A stretch of 64,000 nucleotides of DNA from Piezodorus guildinii (GCA_023052935.1 CM041294.1:99889616-99953615), one strand, 5' to 3'; counted from the stretch's first letter, positions 10,785 through 21,179 are shown. Translations and numbers: made by a program. The notes: a model not told the origin generated them from the sequence alone.

Positions 10785-11753
10785 ATGGCGTCAGTTACTA
10801 CTTCAGGAGTTCCAGTACTCGTCGGAACAAGTTTTAACAGCTGGTTTTTCAGAATGTCATCTATTTTGGAAAGAGAACAGGTAAAAGATGTGTTGGAAGC
10901 AGACCCTCCTACCTCTAGTGCTGAGAAAAGGGAATTTCTCATTAAGGACTCGAAGGCAAAGTCCATCATTATCCAAGGCATTTCAGATAAACATCTGGAA
11001 ATAATCATGGATTGCCAAACTTCCAAGGAAATGATAAATGCTTTAAAAAAGGTTTTTGTCAGATCTACCTCTTTTTCAAAATTGACTTGGTATAGAAAGT
11101 TGATGGGCCTGAAATATTCTCTTCAAGGAAATATGGAAGAATATTTTTTGGCATTTGATACCATTATCCGAAACCTTCAAGAACAAGGCACAGTTCTAGG
11201 AGAGTCAGACAAGGTATGTCACCTTTTGATGTCTTTACCAGATGAATTCAACACAGTTGTGACAGCTCTAGAAACTAATTTAGAAGTCCAAATGGATTTC
11301 GTGCGAGCCAGACTTCTAGATACAGATACAAAGTTAAAGTCAAAGTCATCAGCTAGTGCATCATCATCAGAAGTATCATTTAAAGCACAGAGTGGTTGCT
11401 TTATATGTGGGGATAAAAGACATTTCAAGGCACAGTGTCCCAAAAATAAGCAGAACCGTGGAAGTAAATCCTTTAATAGAAGCTTTCGTGGGAAAAGAAG
11501 AGGAACAATCCAGGGTAATTCAGCAGATGTAGATGAAGAAGTTGTAATGGTGGCCCTAAATTGTGGTAATATTAAACTATCATCTAACAATGTGTTTTTA
11601 GTCGATTCAGGTGCGAGTAACCATCTTTTTAAGGCAGAATTGGAACCCCTTTTGTCAAATGTTTCGAATCTTGATCATGATGTTGCCATACATATAGCTA
11701 ATGGTGATAAGATGTTTACTAGAAAAGAAGGTACCCTAAGAGTAACCTCTTAA
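10785..11753 (+). CDS. Copia Gag and protease part of polyprotein
   Basis: Begins at the first in-frame ATG (10785, context ACTATGGCG) and runs 322 codons to TAA at 11751. The N-terminal region matches copia Gag (FNSWFFRMSSILE; later LMSLPDEFNTVVTALE). A CX2CX4HX4C zinc knuckle lies at about residues 206-219 (CFICGDKRHFKAQC). A protease active site DSGASNH is at about residue 274. The stop lies just after the protease start and in the same frame as pol, so a Gag-protease product would end here unless the stop is read through or is a mutation. Confidence 0.9.
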   Translation: MASVTTSGVPVLVGTSFNSWFFRMSSILEREQVKDVLEADPPTSSAEKREFLIKDSKAKSIIIQGISDKHLEIIMDCQTSKEMINALKKVFVRSTSFSKLTWYRKLMGLKYSLQGNMEEYFLAFDTIIRNLQEQGTVLGESDKVCHLLMSLPDEFNTVVTALETNLEVQMDFVRARLLDTDTKLKSKSSASASSSEVSFKAQSGCFICGDKRHFKAQCPKNKQNRGSKSFNRSFRGKRRGTIQGNSADVDEEVVMVALNCGNIKLSSNNVFLVDSGASNHLFKAELEPLLSNVSNLDHDVAIHIANGDKMFTRKEGTLRVTS

Positions 11754-14591
11754 GGTAGGATTGTAAACATTAAAGGTTTAATAGTCCCGGGGTTAAAACA
11801 TAATTTATTATCAGTGAGTGCAGTTACCTCAAAAGGCTTAAAAGTGATTACAGATTCTAAGGAGATGAAAATCTGTGGAAGAAATTTTAAGCTGAGTTGT
11901 CCACGAGTGAATGGATTGTACATATTTACGTTTGATGAACCCAGTGATAATCAAGTCAAGTGCAACATTTCAAGTGCTATGGATGGAGATCTATGGCATA
12001 AACGGCTAGGACAATTGAATCGGCATGGACTCAAAAGTTTAGGATTACCCTATAGTGACAAGAAGTGTTCGGCATGCATTGAAGGTAAGGCTACTAGACA
12101 GCCCTTTTCAAATAATAGGAAACGCACTTCAAAGGTTGGTGAATTAATTCACTCTGATATATGTGGTCCTTTCAATCCTGAATCAGTTGAAGGCCATAGG
12201 TATATGCAGGTGATTTTGGATGACTTCACTCATTTTGTGCATGTGAAACTTCTCCATATGAAGAGCGAAGCTGAAACAAACCTGATGGATTATATAGCGG
12301 AACTAGAAAGGCAGCAGGGTGTCCCGGTGAAGAGGCTACGTTTAGATAATGGAGGAGAATTTACGTCTAAATTTTTTCAAAAATATTGTTCAGATAAAGG
12401 TATAAAATTAGAATATTCTTTGCCATATAGCCCTCAAATGAACGGAAAGAGTGAGAGAATGAATAGGACACTATTAGATATGATGCGTACTAAGGTATCA
12501 GATTCCGGCATCCCCAAGTTCTTGTGGGGGGAAGCAGCTCGATGTTCTGCTTATGAACTGAATAGGTCACCTACTTCAGCCTTAAATAAAGGTGAAACTC
12601 CCTCATTAATATGGAATGGCAGAAATGATCTGTCTAAACTTCGTATATTTGGTTGCCGAGCATGGCCTACCATTCTTCCTAAAGGTTCCAAAATGGATCC
12701 CAGAAGCAAGGAGGGGGTGATGGTTGGTTATTGTGGTGGTGGGTATAGGATTTGGTTGCCAGACGAGCAGAAAGTTATTAGATCTAGAGATGTGATATTC
12801 GAGGAGAGCCAAATGCCCTATAAAGAAGTTAAAAATGTACCTATTGTCTATCATAATAGTGGTGGAAGCTATGAAGAGGGAAGGAAAAATGGTGAAGAGA
12901 ATAACACTAATATTTCAGAGCAGCCAGAAGAAACTTCTAGACCTCAGAATGATTGTAATCCAGAGCAATCAGAAAATCCTTCAAGACTTCAGAATGAAGA
13001 ATCCAATCCAGAGCATTCAGAAGAAACTTCTAGACCTCAGAGAAACCGGTCAAAACCTCATTTCCTAAATGATTATGAGTTATATAATGCATACTGTATA
13101 GTAAGCCGATCAGATGGAGTTCCATCATCTTATGAGGATGCTAATAAAAAGGAGGAATGGCAGGAAGCCATTATTAAAGAACTAAAAGCTCATGAGAAGA
13201 GGAACACTTGGTCTGAAGAGGAAGCACCGAATGGAAGTGTCCCAATCACAACTAAATGGGTTTTCACAGTGAAGGAAGATGGAATCAAAAAGGCCAGATT
13301 GGTAGCAAGAGGGTTTGAAGAACAAACTCAAGATGATTGTGTATTTAATTACTCACCAGTTTGCCGAATGGATACTGTAAGAACTCTCTTGTCATTTGCA
13401 TGCCAAAACGATTGGAGTATTAGACAAGTTGATGTGCCAACAGCCTTTCTCAATGGCTCACTGGACTATCCTGTGTTTATAAAACCACCTAAAGGTGTAA
13501 GTTGTTCTACAAAAACTCTGAGACTAAATAGGCCACTTTATGGACTCAAGAAAGCACCGAAGTATTGGAATGAAAGATTTAATTCTTTTATGTTAAAATT
13601 GGGATTTAAGAGATCCCAATATGATTTATGCCTTTACTACAAGAGTAGGGTTTTCTTTGTTCTTTTTGTGGATGATGGCCTAATTACAGGGGATGAAAAG
13701 GCTATTGAAGAATTAGTGAACAATTTAAAAGGAGAGTTCAGCATTAAAGAAATGAAGGCTTCTCAATTTTTAGGGATGAAGATTGAAAGGAAAGAAAAGA
13801 AAATAAGGGTTACACAAACCCGCTTTATTGATAAACTCCTTGAAGATTATAATATGGTAGAGTGCAGGAAGGTATCAACCCCCATGGAGGTTGGATTTAA
13901 GCTTAACGCTGATAGTCCACCTTTAGATGAAAATATACCATACAGGAGCTTGGTATGTGGACTTATGTATCTGAGCACAACAACTCGACCGGATTTATCA
14001 TTCCCAATTAGCTATTTATCTAGATGTTTAGATAAAGCTACTCAGCAGTCTTGGAAAGCTGCAAAACGAATACTCAGATATCTCAAAGAAACTCGAGATA
14101 TTGGTCTTACTTTCAAACCAAGTGAGAACCTAGGACTTATTGGTTATTCAGATGCTGACTGGGCAGGTGACATAGAAACACGAAAGAGTGTAAGTGGCTT
14201 TGCAGCATTCTGCGGAAGCAATCCCATAGCTTGGCATTCAAGAAAGCAAGCATGTGTGGCTCTGTCAACAATGGAAGCGGAGTACATTGCAGCAGGAATG
14301 GCATCACAGGAAATTGTGAGTTTAAGTGGAATAATTAGTGAGTTCAGTGGTGAAACATTAAGTGGAAAACTGTTGGTGGATAACACTAGTGCTATAGCTT
14401 TTTATAAAAATTGTGAAAACTCTAAACGAGCAAAACACATTGATATAAAATTCCATTTTCTTAAAGATCTTATTTCCAAAGAAATAATATCTGTGGAACA
14501 CATCAATTTTGACCGCAATGTGGCAGATTTGTTCACAAAACCACTTGCCTTTGATAAGTTTCAAATGTTTCGGAAGGCTTTAATTAATTAA
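11754..14591 (+). CDS. Copia integrase, reverse transcriptase and RNase H
   Basis: Continues in the same frame as Gag after the TAA; the first internal ATG is at 11814. The order is: rest of protease (GLIVPGLKHNLLSVS), integrase zinc region (WHKRLGQLNRHG then CSAC), GAG-pre-integrase and DDE core (HSDICGPF, RLDNGGEF, MNGKSERMNRTL), a Glu/Asn/Ser-rich linker with repeats near 12900-13040, RT (VDVPTAFLNG; catalytic FVDDG in place of YVDD), and RNase H (SDADWAGD, STMEAEYIA, KHIDIKFHF). It ends DLFTKPLAFDKF...ALIN at 14591. No other frame break was found. Confidence 0.93.
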   Translation, partial: GRIVNIKGLIVPGLKHNLLSVSAVTSKGLKVITDSKEMKICGRNFKLSCPRVNGLYIFTFDEPSDNQVKCNISSAMDGDLWHKRLGQLNRHGLKSLGLPYSDKKCSACIEGKATRQPFSNNRKRTSKVGELIHSDICGPFNPESVEGHRYMQVILDDFTHFVHVKLLHMKSEAETNLMDYIAELERQQGVPVKRLRLDNGGEFTSKFFQKYCSDKGIKLEYSLPYSPQMNGKSERMNRTLLDMMRTKVSDSGIPKFLWGEAARCSAYELNRSPTSALNKGETPSLIWNGRNDLSKLRIFGCRAWPTILPKGSKMDPRSKEGVMVGYCGGGYRIWLPDEQKVIRSRDVIFEESQMPYKEVKNVPIVYHNSGGSYEEGRKNGEENNTNISEQPEETSRPQNDCNPEQSENPSRLQNEESNPEHSEETSRPQRNRSKPHFLNDYELYNAYCIVSRSDGVPSSYEDANKKEEWQEAIIKELKAHEKRNTWSEEEAPNGSVPITTKWVFTVKEDGIKKARLVARGFEEQTQDDCVFNYSPVCRMDTVRTLLSFACQNDWSIRQVDVPTAFLNGSLDYPVFIKPPKGVSCSTKTLRLNRPLYGLKKAPKYWNERFNSFMLKLGFKRSQYDLCLYYKSRVFFVLFVDDGLITGDEKAIEELVNNLKGEFSIKEMKASQFLGMKIERKEKKIRVTQTRFIDKLLEDYNMVECRKVSTPMEVGFKLNADSPPLDENIPYRSLVCGLMYLSTTTRPDLSFPISYLSRCLDKATQQSWKAAKRILRYLKETRDIGLTFKPSENLGLIGYSDADWAGDIETRKSVSGFAAFCGSNPIAWHSRKQACVALSTMEAEYIAAGMASQEIVSLSGIISEFSGETLSGKLLVDNTSAIAFYKNCENSKRAKHIDIKFHFLKDLISKEIISVEHINFDRNVADLFTKPLAFDKFQMFRKALIN

Positions 14592-14627
14592 TATATTAAT
14601 GTCATTTATATATATTGTGCTAAAATT

Positions 14628-14756
14628 GTTGTATAGAATTTTGTAATAGTATAATATTTTTACTTGTTTTGTTGTGTAGAATTTTGTAATAGAATAATAT
14701 TTTTACTTGTTTTGTGGTGTAGAATTTTGTAGTAGAATAATATTTTTACTTGTTTT
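14628..14756 (+). repeat. 43-bp tandem repeat, three units, in copia 3' region
   Basis: Three 43-bp units beginning GTTGTATAGAATTTTG, GTTGTGTAGAATTTTG and GTGGTGTAGAATTTTG, each ending TTTTTACTTGTTTT. It lies between the pol stop and the polypurine tract, differing by a few bases per unit. Such arrays occur in the 3' UTR of some LTR elements; function unknown. Confidence 0.9.
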
Positions 14757-14814
14757 GTATGTGAGATACAATTGAATATTTACTTGTGTATGTATATATT
14801 TGAAAACATTCAAT

Positions 14815-14824
14815 TGAGGGGGTG
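14815..14824 (+). promoter_or_regulatory. Copia polypurine tract
   Basis: TGAGGGGGTG directly before the 3' LTR; the purine core GAGGGGG would prime plus-strand DNA synthesis. Confidence 0.7.
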
Positions 14825-15022
14825 TGTTAAATATCGATTGTATATGTAAAGATAGTTGTGGCACTGAACTTCCACCTAGGTGTACAGCAGCCCAACAACA
14901 AACAGTACAGTCCAGTTGATAGCGTCTCCTGCGCCATGTTGTTTGTATATATAGCAGTAATAAACAAGCTGTCTAGTACAAGGTTCTTTTATTCCACTGC
15001 CTAATACTCTATAACTTTAATA
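14825..15022 (+). repeat. Copia 3' LTR (198 bp)
   Basis: Compared by eye base for base with 10479-10676, no difference was found. It is followed directly by the ACGTG duplication. Confidence 0.93.
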
Positions 15023-15027
15023 ACGTG
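15023..15027. repeat. Target site duplication (right) of copia
   Basis: ACGTG, identical to 10474-10478. Confidence 0.9.
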
Positions 15028-15598
15028 CGATGAAAAATGGATCTTATACGACAACAGAAGGCGTTCTAGCCAATGGCTGGGAAAAGATGAACAACCAAAA
15101 CCTTTCCCGAAGCCCAACCTGCACCCAAAAAAGGTTATGGTCACAGTTTGGTGGTATAATGCTGGTGTTATTCACTACAGCTTTCTCAATCGAGGTGAGA
15201 CTATAACTGCTGACAAGTACTGTCAAGAAATTGACAGCATGAATCAAAAATTGCAACGTCTTTGCCCAGCATTGATGAATCGGAAGGGGCCGATCCTGCT
15301 CCACGATAACGCCAGACCACACGTTGCACAACCAACGCTTCGACGACTGCACGAGTTGGGCTACGAAGTTCTCCAACATCCGCCTTATTCACCTGACCTC
15401 TCTCCTACAGACTTCCACTTTTTCAGGCATCTGGACAACTTTTTGAGGGAGAAAAATTTTCAAAACCAGGACGACATTGAAAATTCTTTTCGTGATTTCA
15501 TTGAGTCCAGGGATTCGGATTTTTTTTCTGGTGGAATAAGAAAGCTTGTTGAACGTTGGCAAAAGTGCATTGATTCAGATGGAAATTATTTTGATTAA
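15028..15598 (+). pseudogene. Mariner transposase, catalytic C-terminal half
   Basis: Continues the transposase in the frame left open at 10478. The catalytic triad is present: first Asp in DEKWILYDN directly after the insertion, second in LLHDNARPH, third in SPDLSPTDFHFF. There are 34 residues between the second and third, the D34D spacing of mariner. It ends with TAA at 15596-15598, and no stop or frameshift was found. Separated from its DNA-binding half, it cannot make a functional transposase. Confidence 0.9.
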
Positions 15599-15646
15599 AT
15601 ATATATGGTTAAAGTAAAGATATGGCGTATTTACAATACCTACTAA

Positions 15647-15675
15647 AAACCTGCATTAATTTTGCATCAGCCCAA
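15647..15675 (-). repeat. Mariner right terminal inverted repeat
   Basis: Starts AAACCTGCATTAATTTTGC and ends CAGCCCAA, complementary to the left ITR; followed by TA at 15676-15677. Confidence 0.88.
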
Positions 15676-15734
15676 TAATATTATTTGGCTACACTTCATG
15701 AGAAGGAGAGGGAGAGAATCAACTCCAACCACTT

Positions 15735-15970
15735 CAGGTGATTTTTCTTTAATTGTTCATTACAGCTTTCTTGGCTTCGTTTATAACAGTTGTTAATAAA
15801 CCCAGCCGCTCAGTAGCTTCTGGACTTTGGAATCAGACCATTACAGGGTATCACAATCGGCTTCAGAATGACTTTTTTCAGCTTGTACAACTCTATTAGC
15901 TTAGCTGCAAGGTCTTGGTATTTTTAGATTTTTTCTGCACAGACTGAATTAATGTTCCCGTCATTAGGAT
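15735..15970 (-). pseudogene. C-terminal fragment of a non-LTR element
   Basis: On the minus strand broken frames read NDGNINSVCAEKI, then KYQDLAAKLIELYKLKKVI, then LKPIVIPCNGLIPK, then a degenerate stretch ending in an NEAKKAVM-like block. This is the restriction-like-endonuclease C-terminal part of elements whose protein ends with the KYxDLAxEIxRxWxxKxVxxxPIVIGAxGxIxK pattern. An internal stop and frameshifts show decay. Confidence 0.5.
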
Positions 15971-17530
15971 AATAAATAATAATGAAAAAAAAAATGCACC
16001 ACTACAACCCCTAAAGTGTCTTGGGCTCAGTACATATAGAGAATTGTACTTTTTCTAGGCAAACAGCCTTGTAATGAGTGATCACACTCAGCGTCCCGGT
16101 CTTTTCCCCATTTTTAGGTACTCACTTTATAGATTAAATGATGTAAATAATGATAATGAATCAGTATATCCTTTAAAATGGACTGCCAAAATGATAGGGG
16201 ATTTTAAAAGATGCATCTGAATGTATTTCAAAAACTCCTGACTTATTACTGACTAACTTCATGATGCTGACTTTTCAAGATGACCCATATAAGCATCTTC
16301 ACCATATTGCAAGTGGAAAAATGGGCGTTTTCGTAGTTTCTGAGATGTTCAACAAATTTCAATGGAGAAGACAAAATTTATATTAAAAATAAACAATTAT
16401 ATTTGACTTCACAAATAGGAGTGGCCATAGGAAAAAAATGGTATCCATTCTAGTGCAATCTATGTCCATATTAATTGGTTTAATCAAAGGCTCTCTTATA
16501 TTCCCAGCACAATGGTTAACAATTTAGTTAACTATACTGATATCTATAAGAGATATTTATGATCTCACCTCCATTTTTTGATTTTAAAGAACCCAATGAA
16601 TATTAATTTAATTTAAAACAGCAGGTAATTTATCTATTTTTATCTGTATGTCACACTCAACTATCTTATCTTAGTTTTTGACGGTAAGCAGACTAATATC
16701 AGTTCCAACACTTTATAAAATATGAATAGTTTGCATAACAATGAGTAGATTTTATCTGTTATTTTAATAATAATTAACTAAAATATTTTCTAAAATTATA
16801 ATTAAATATTCAAGATGATGATTGAAATGTTAGATTGAAACAAGAATGTAAGTAGACAAATAATTTTTAATAGTTAAATTTTACAAAGTTCTATCTTATG
16901 ATCCTTATTTTTCTTTTTTCTGCTTTACAAGTCTATGTTTCAAACACCTCCATTGATAAGTTATTTCAATTTATCAGCAGCAGGGGCGGTCAAGGGCAGA
17001 TATCTTTTTTTTTTTGAAGAGGGAGAGAGATAAGATTTACAAACTTCAATTAAGCTAAACAGTCTTATTTAAAATTACATAAATTGGCGAGTGTTGGCAC
17101 TAGTAGATATTTATAATATTTTGACCCATTTTCAACTACCTATAAGCTTTTATTTATTTTTTTGAAGGGGTCATATAGGGAAAGGTGAATTAATAATCAT
17201 TTACTCTTAATTAAAACAGTTATATGAACAAATTTAATTTCCTCATAAGGAGTAATTTTTATTTTACCAAATTTTATAGCCTGAATAAGGTAAGGAAATA
17301 TAGTAAGATTTTAGAAAATGATCAATTTAACGATTGTGCAGTAGCAGTCGCTTGTTTGTGATCACTAGCAATTACATCTCTTAGAAAGTTGATTTTTTTC
17401 TGTGAACATTTGTGGTTATTATTATAAATCAAGGCTTCACAAATATTTTATATTGAAGCAATTTAAAATAATATCTCAAATTTATCTTGCAGAGCCCTTG
17501 TACATCGCCTGTGGACCCCTAGGGGTTGTT
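15971..17530. other. AT-rich spacer, no recognised gene
   Basis: No coding, RNA or repeat feature that I can support. A short purine-rich tract lies near 17013-17035. Confidence 0.35.
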
Positions 17531-17539
17531 GGGACCCAC

Positions 17540-18160
17540 TGATCTATAACAATCAGTAACTTTTATAGGCTTTTCATTAACTTTTACAATTTTGTGTATA
17601 ATATAATGTTTTTCTAAAATCTTTAGCTTTCCAATGGTATGTTATAAATCTATATTATTGTTCTTATATTCAAAAACACAAAAATTGCATAAGAATATAT
17701 TTTTTCTCTTTCTCCTTCACTTAAATGTCGAATTCGTCCTACTTGTATATGTATCCGTTTTTTATCAATGCTAACAAGATGATGTGGTTAATTTTTTATC
17801 TGCTTTTTAGTGCTGTCAGACTTTTTCGTACAGAACGAAACCTATATGATATCAAAGCTCATTAAATTTTGCATCGGTAAAGCGAGTTTATTCAAAATAG
17901 TTAGACCTGTTTTTGAAAAAAAAAGTGCAAATGCATGGTATAAAGTGGCTCTTCTGGTTCACCAATTTTAATGAAAAAGTTGCCGTAACATCTCTGGCTT
18001 ATAGTTGTATTAAATATGTATTATAAGTTTATTAAACAAGTTTCGTACGATTTTTCGTTTTCGTGCGAGACTTACCACACACACAAGGCCACACAGATCT
18101 ATCCAGCAACTTGGTTATTTGGACTTTTTTTTTTTGTTGTTTTCACTCGAAAAAAAATTA
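17540..18160 (+). repeat. Repeat A copy 2 (5' truncated)
   Basis: Begins inside the family at AATCAGTAACTTTTATAGGC and carries the CTTTAGCTTTCCAATGGTAT block, the CGTACAGAACGAAACCTATA block, the TGCATGGTATAAAGTGGCTC block and the CGAGACTTACCACACACAC block. The left third seen in copies 4 and 5 is missing. Confidence 0.65.
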
Positions 18161-18173
18161 AGTAACAATTGGA

Positions 18174-18212
18174 AAAAATCTGGTGAGGTCAACACACGAC
18201 TATATTTATGTA
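18174..18212 (+). repeat. Repeat A terminal fragment
   Basis: GAAAAAATCTGGTGAGGTCA then ACACACGACTAT matches the first 35 bases of repeat A, directly after copy 2. It could be the start of a tandem second copy that was lost. Confidence 0.5.
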
Positions 18213-18284
18213 TTTATATTTATGTAGAACTAAATAAATAAATAAGAAAAATTACAATATTTATGTAGAACATGGCTAATAATT

Positions 18285-18885
18285 TTGATAAATTTGACTC
18301 GATCGTGCAAGTAACTATCGAACCACTGCAACAGCATTCCATTCAATTCTATATGTTCTAATTTACCTGGCAAAAACTAAATATCTACACTGCCAAATGC
18401 TTTATTCAGGTCTGTGTAGATTACATCCACTTGAAAATGTTTGGTGAAAGATTTTAAAACATATTCTTTTAAAAGAAGAAGATTTGTGGATGTTGATCTA
18501 CCAGGCATGAATCCATGTTGTTGGTCTATTATCATATTATTATGTGAAACCAAACCATAATTTTTCACATTAGAGGGATCTCCGGTTTCAAGAAGTGGCT
18601 TAATAAAAGAGGATTTCCATTGTAATGGAAACTCTACAGTGGATAACGAAATATTAAATAACAAGGTCAATGGTGTGCTGATAGCAAGACAATTTTTCAA
18701 AATGGTTGTTGGAACCTCGTCAGGCCCAGTTGATTTAAATTCATCCGATTGTCTAATTTTCGTAACTAAAACCTCTTCAGTAATCGTACAAAAAGATAAA
18801 ATTAATGTTGCTGGTGTTTTCAAGTGAGGATAAACAGGAATCATTTTTGGGGTCAGTGTATAGACCGGAAAAGTAATCTGCAAAA
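18285..18885 (-). pseudogene. LINE reverse transcriptase fragment
   Basis: Minus-strand frame of about 165 residues: FKSTGPDEVPTTILKNC (linker), STVEFPLQWKSSFIKPL, SNVKNYG, then DQQHGFMPGRSTSTNLLLL and VDVIYTDLNKAFGSVDI (RT block A). About 25 residues between NY and DQQHGF (the RPISIL block) are deleted. Past the frame end, LNGMLLQWFDSYLHDRVKF continues the RT in another frame. Dead fragment of a jockey/I-like element. Confidence 0.75.
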
Positions 18886-20235
18886 AGGTTAACTATAGTA
18901 TGTGTCATCATACATTAATTAATTTTAGTTATAATTTAAGATGTATGTTTCAATGCTTATTATTATTAGGTCATATTATTATGATTGTGAAATCTTATAT
19001 TATAATTAGAATGACAATGGAATTATTTAAACAATTAGAGTTAAGATCTGAAGATGAGATAGACCCCGAAACGTCGATTGTAATTATTATAATAGTTTGA
19101 ATATTGAATATGTTGTTAAATTATTTAATCGTAAATAAATTAATGTATTTTTTCAACTTTTACTTTATTTGAAAATCCTTTAAAGGAAGGTAAAGAAAAG
19201 TAGGTTTCACACACACCAGACGTATTAAAATAAACAATCAGCATAGTATTCTATTGAAATCATCTGTAGTAAAAAATAAGGCGATTTTCATTCTTGTTTC
19301 GACTTCAGTTTTCCTTTACTTTTAAAATCTTGATTAAACTGAGTAAATTAAATAGCAGTGACAAGTAGCAAAATATACACCATACACGTAAGATAGATAT
19401 GGGAGATAAAATTATCTAAGAAGACCAGCTTGAACCCCAGCAGTAATATTGCAGTTAATGGGTCAATCTTGAGCTCTTCATCGCGTACTACAAGTCTGAA
19501 TGAGGTACGACAGCAAGTATTCATTAATATATTATTATATTATATTTGTATATAGAAATACTTGAGGAGGTACAAAAATAAAAAAAATGTATAAACTTTT
19601 GATCCCTAAATTCTTCCACTTATGACTCTTGAAAACTTTTATTCTATCCAAAAAACTTGATTCGAAAGTTAATTCGAATCATTTACGTATATCGTGGTGA
19701 CAACTAAGGCATATTGTTTTCTTGTGAGAGTTCTTTTATAATTAAACCAGCAATAATTTGCAGTCTTAAGAATTTTCGATATATTTATCTCTATTTAATC
19801 TACACTAACAAGTGGATTGCTTGATATATATATATAAGCCTGAACTGTTGAATTTTGTGGCTTTAAAAACTTTGCGTTCTTTCGGAGTCCCACAGAAAAA
19901 CTTTTTGTCTTAGATAATATTTGGATTATAAATGTTTTGTTAGGCCTTGAATCAAATTCTAGAATTAGTTTCAAAATAAAAATAATTCTATAGTGCTAGT
20001 TTACATAATAAATTAAGCATTTTTAAATTTTTTATATAAATCGAAATTAATATATTTTTTTTTAACTTTTTCTTTTCTTGCACTTTAAGTAGTGATAATT
20101 CATTAGTTAACACGACGCAAATTGGATCATGACCGATTTCGCACTTTATGATCGATGGCACTATTATTTTCTATAATAGATTTATTCTACTTTTAATAGT
20201 GCAACATTATTGTACTTTCGCATACTTATATATGA
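18886..20235. other. AT-rich spacer
   Basis: No recognised gene. A 66-codon frame at 18900-19100 is low-complexity. Confidence 0.35.
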
Positions 20236-20401
20236 AATATAAAGTAAGGGAAAGTATTGCGATGTTGAAAATTTTCGAATCCGGTTTTCAACGGAAATAC
20301 ACATTTTAGGGTCCCCTGAGTCAAAATAACCAAGTCCCGCAAAAACGAAAAGTCTTACGGAACTGAAATTTCATATTTAAGACTACTATACGCCCGAGAT
20401 G

Positions 20402-20402
<1 letters not shown>
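20236..20402 (-). repeat. Repeat A copy 3 (inverted fragment)
   Basis: Reverse complement of the right end of repeat A: AAGTAAGGGAAAGTATTGCG through GTCCCCTGAGTCAAAATAAC to CGCCCGAGATGTTA, matching 22965-23178 inverted. It stops at an AT microsatellite. Confidence 0.75.
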
Positions 20403-20467
<65 letters not shown>

Positions 20468-20468
20468 T
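20401..20468. repeat. (AT)n microsatellite
   Basis: About 65 bases of nearly pure TA repeats with one shift in the middle (ATATTATATA). Copy number is probably unstable. Confidence 0.9.
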
Positions 20469-20469
20469 A

Positions 20470-20556
20470 TTCTGCCACAACCAAGATTGGAACCCAGGAT
20501 TCGGAAAACAGTAGACCAGTGCTCTATCCTTAAGACCACGCCGCTCTACACACTCA
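20470..20556 (-). repeat. tRNA-like SINE head
   Basis: On the minus strand: GTAGAGCGGCGTGGTCTTAA, GGATAGAGCACTGGTCTACT, then GGGTTCCAATCTTGG and TGTGGCAGAAT. The two parts resemble pol III A and B boxes and a tRNA-like fold. The same end occurs at 33345-33400 (GTCTACTGTTCTCCGGGTTC, then GGGTTCAAAGCCCAGATGTGG), so this is a dispersed tRNA-derived family rather than a tRNA gene. Confidence 0.6.
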
Positions 20557-20841
20557 CACACATATATATTCTTTGATATATTATATATCAGAACATATAT
20601 ATTGTTTAATTAGTTCTCGACTGTTGATAATTTGAATTTTCTTCTGTTCTTAGGTTTCAGTAAATAAATAAAATTGTTTATTTATGAAACGTTTCGAGAA
20701 TTTATTGTTCTCATATTCATGTCAGGATACCGTGTGTTGATCTATCTATAGTATTACTTTCTAAACTTTAAAATCTGTATTAATCATTTTTTTTAAACGC
20801 GTTGTTGCCTGTTTTTTCTGATGTAATAAAAAAAAAACGCT

Positions 20842-21090
20842 GCAAAGTATTACACAATGGTTTATTATTTCCAAATAACAATATTAGGGTATAACTGTTT
20901 ATACAGCTGTTGTTGGACAATTAAGTAATATGAAAAGTAATAATTCAAAGGATAATATCATATCACTGCTAATTTCAAAACGATCTCAGTTAGGTGTTAA
21001 CCAATTTCAATGAATCTTTTTTCATTTTGTCTAAAATTTTTCTGATTCCAGAACACCTTACATTTTATCTTTATCATCAATAATAACGGA
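20842..21090 (+). repeat. Repeat C copy 1
   Basis: AAGTATTACACAATGGTTTA, then TTATTTCCAAATAACAATAT and further blocks to AATCTTTTTTCATTTTGTCT match 60745-60965 closely. No coding potential. Confidence 0.75.
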
Positions 21091-21179
21091 GTTATCAGGG
21101 AATCACATCTCTTATATGTTGTGGCTTGACCATATAAGCTGATTTTATTTTTTTTTTCTATTTGTTCATCGCTGGACTG

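Larger units (their letters stand above)
10479..15022 (+). mobile_element. Complete copia-type LTR retrotransposon (4544 bp)
   Basis: Bounded by two 198-bp LTRs that appear identical over their whole length, a primer binding site directly after the left LTR, a polypurine tract directly before the right LTR, and a perfect 5-bp target duplication. The coding order Gag-protease-integrase-RT-RNase H defines Ty1/copia. The insertion is recent, judged from LTR identity, but the polyprotein frame contains one TAA (11751-11753). It disrupts a mariner transposase. Confidence 0.95.
9841..15675 (+). mobile_element. Mariner transposon, split by a copia element
   Basis: Terminal inverted repeats of 29 bp (9841-9869 and 15647-15675) flanked on both sides by TA, the mariner target duplication. 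Without the 4.5-kb copia insertion and its duplicated 5 bp the element is 1286 bp, the usual mariner size. The transposase frame is open on both sides of the insertion and the two halves are in the same frame across it. The ITRs differ at a few positions, so the element itself is not brand new. Confidence 0.9.

Noticed and set aside
20401..20468. Origin or regulatory TATA array.
   Set aside because: Simple (TA)n microsatellite at the break of a repeat A copy.
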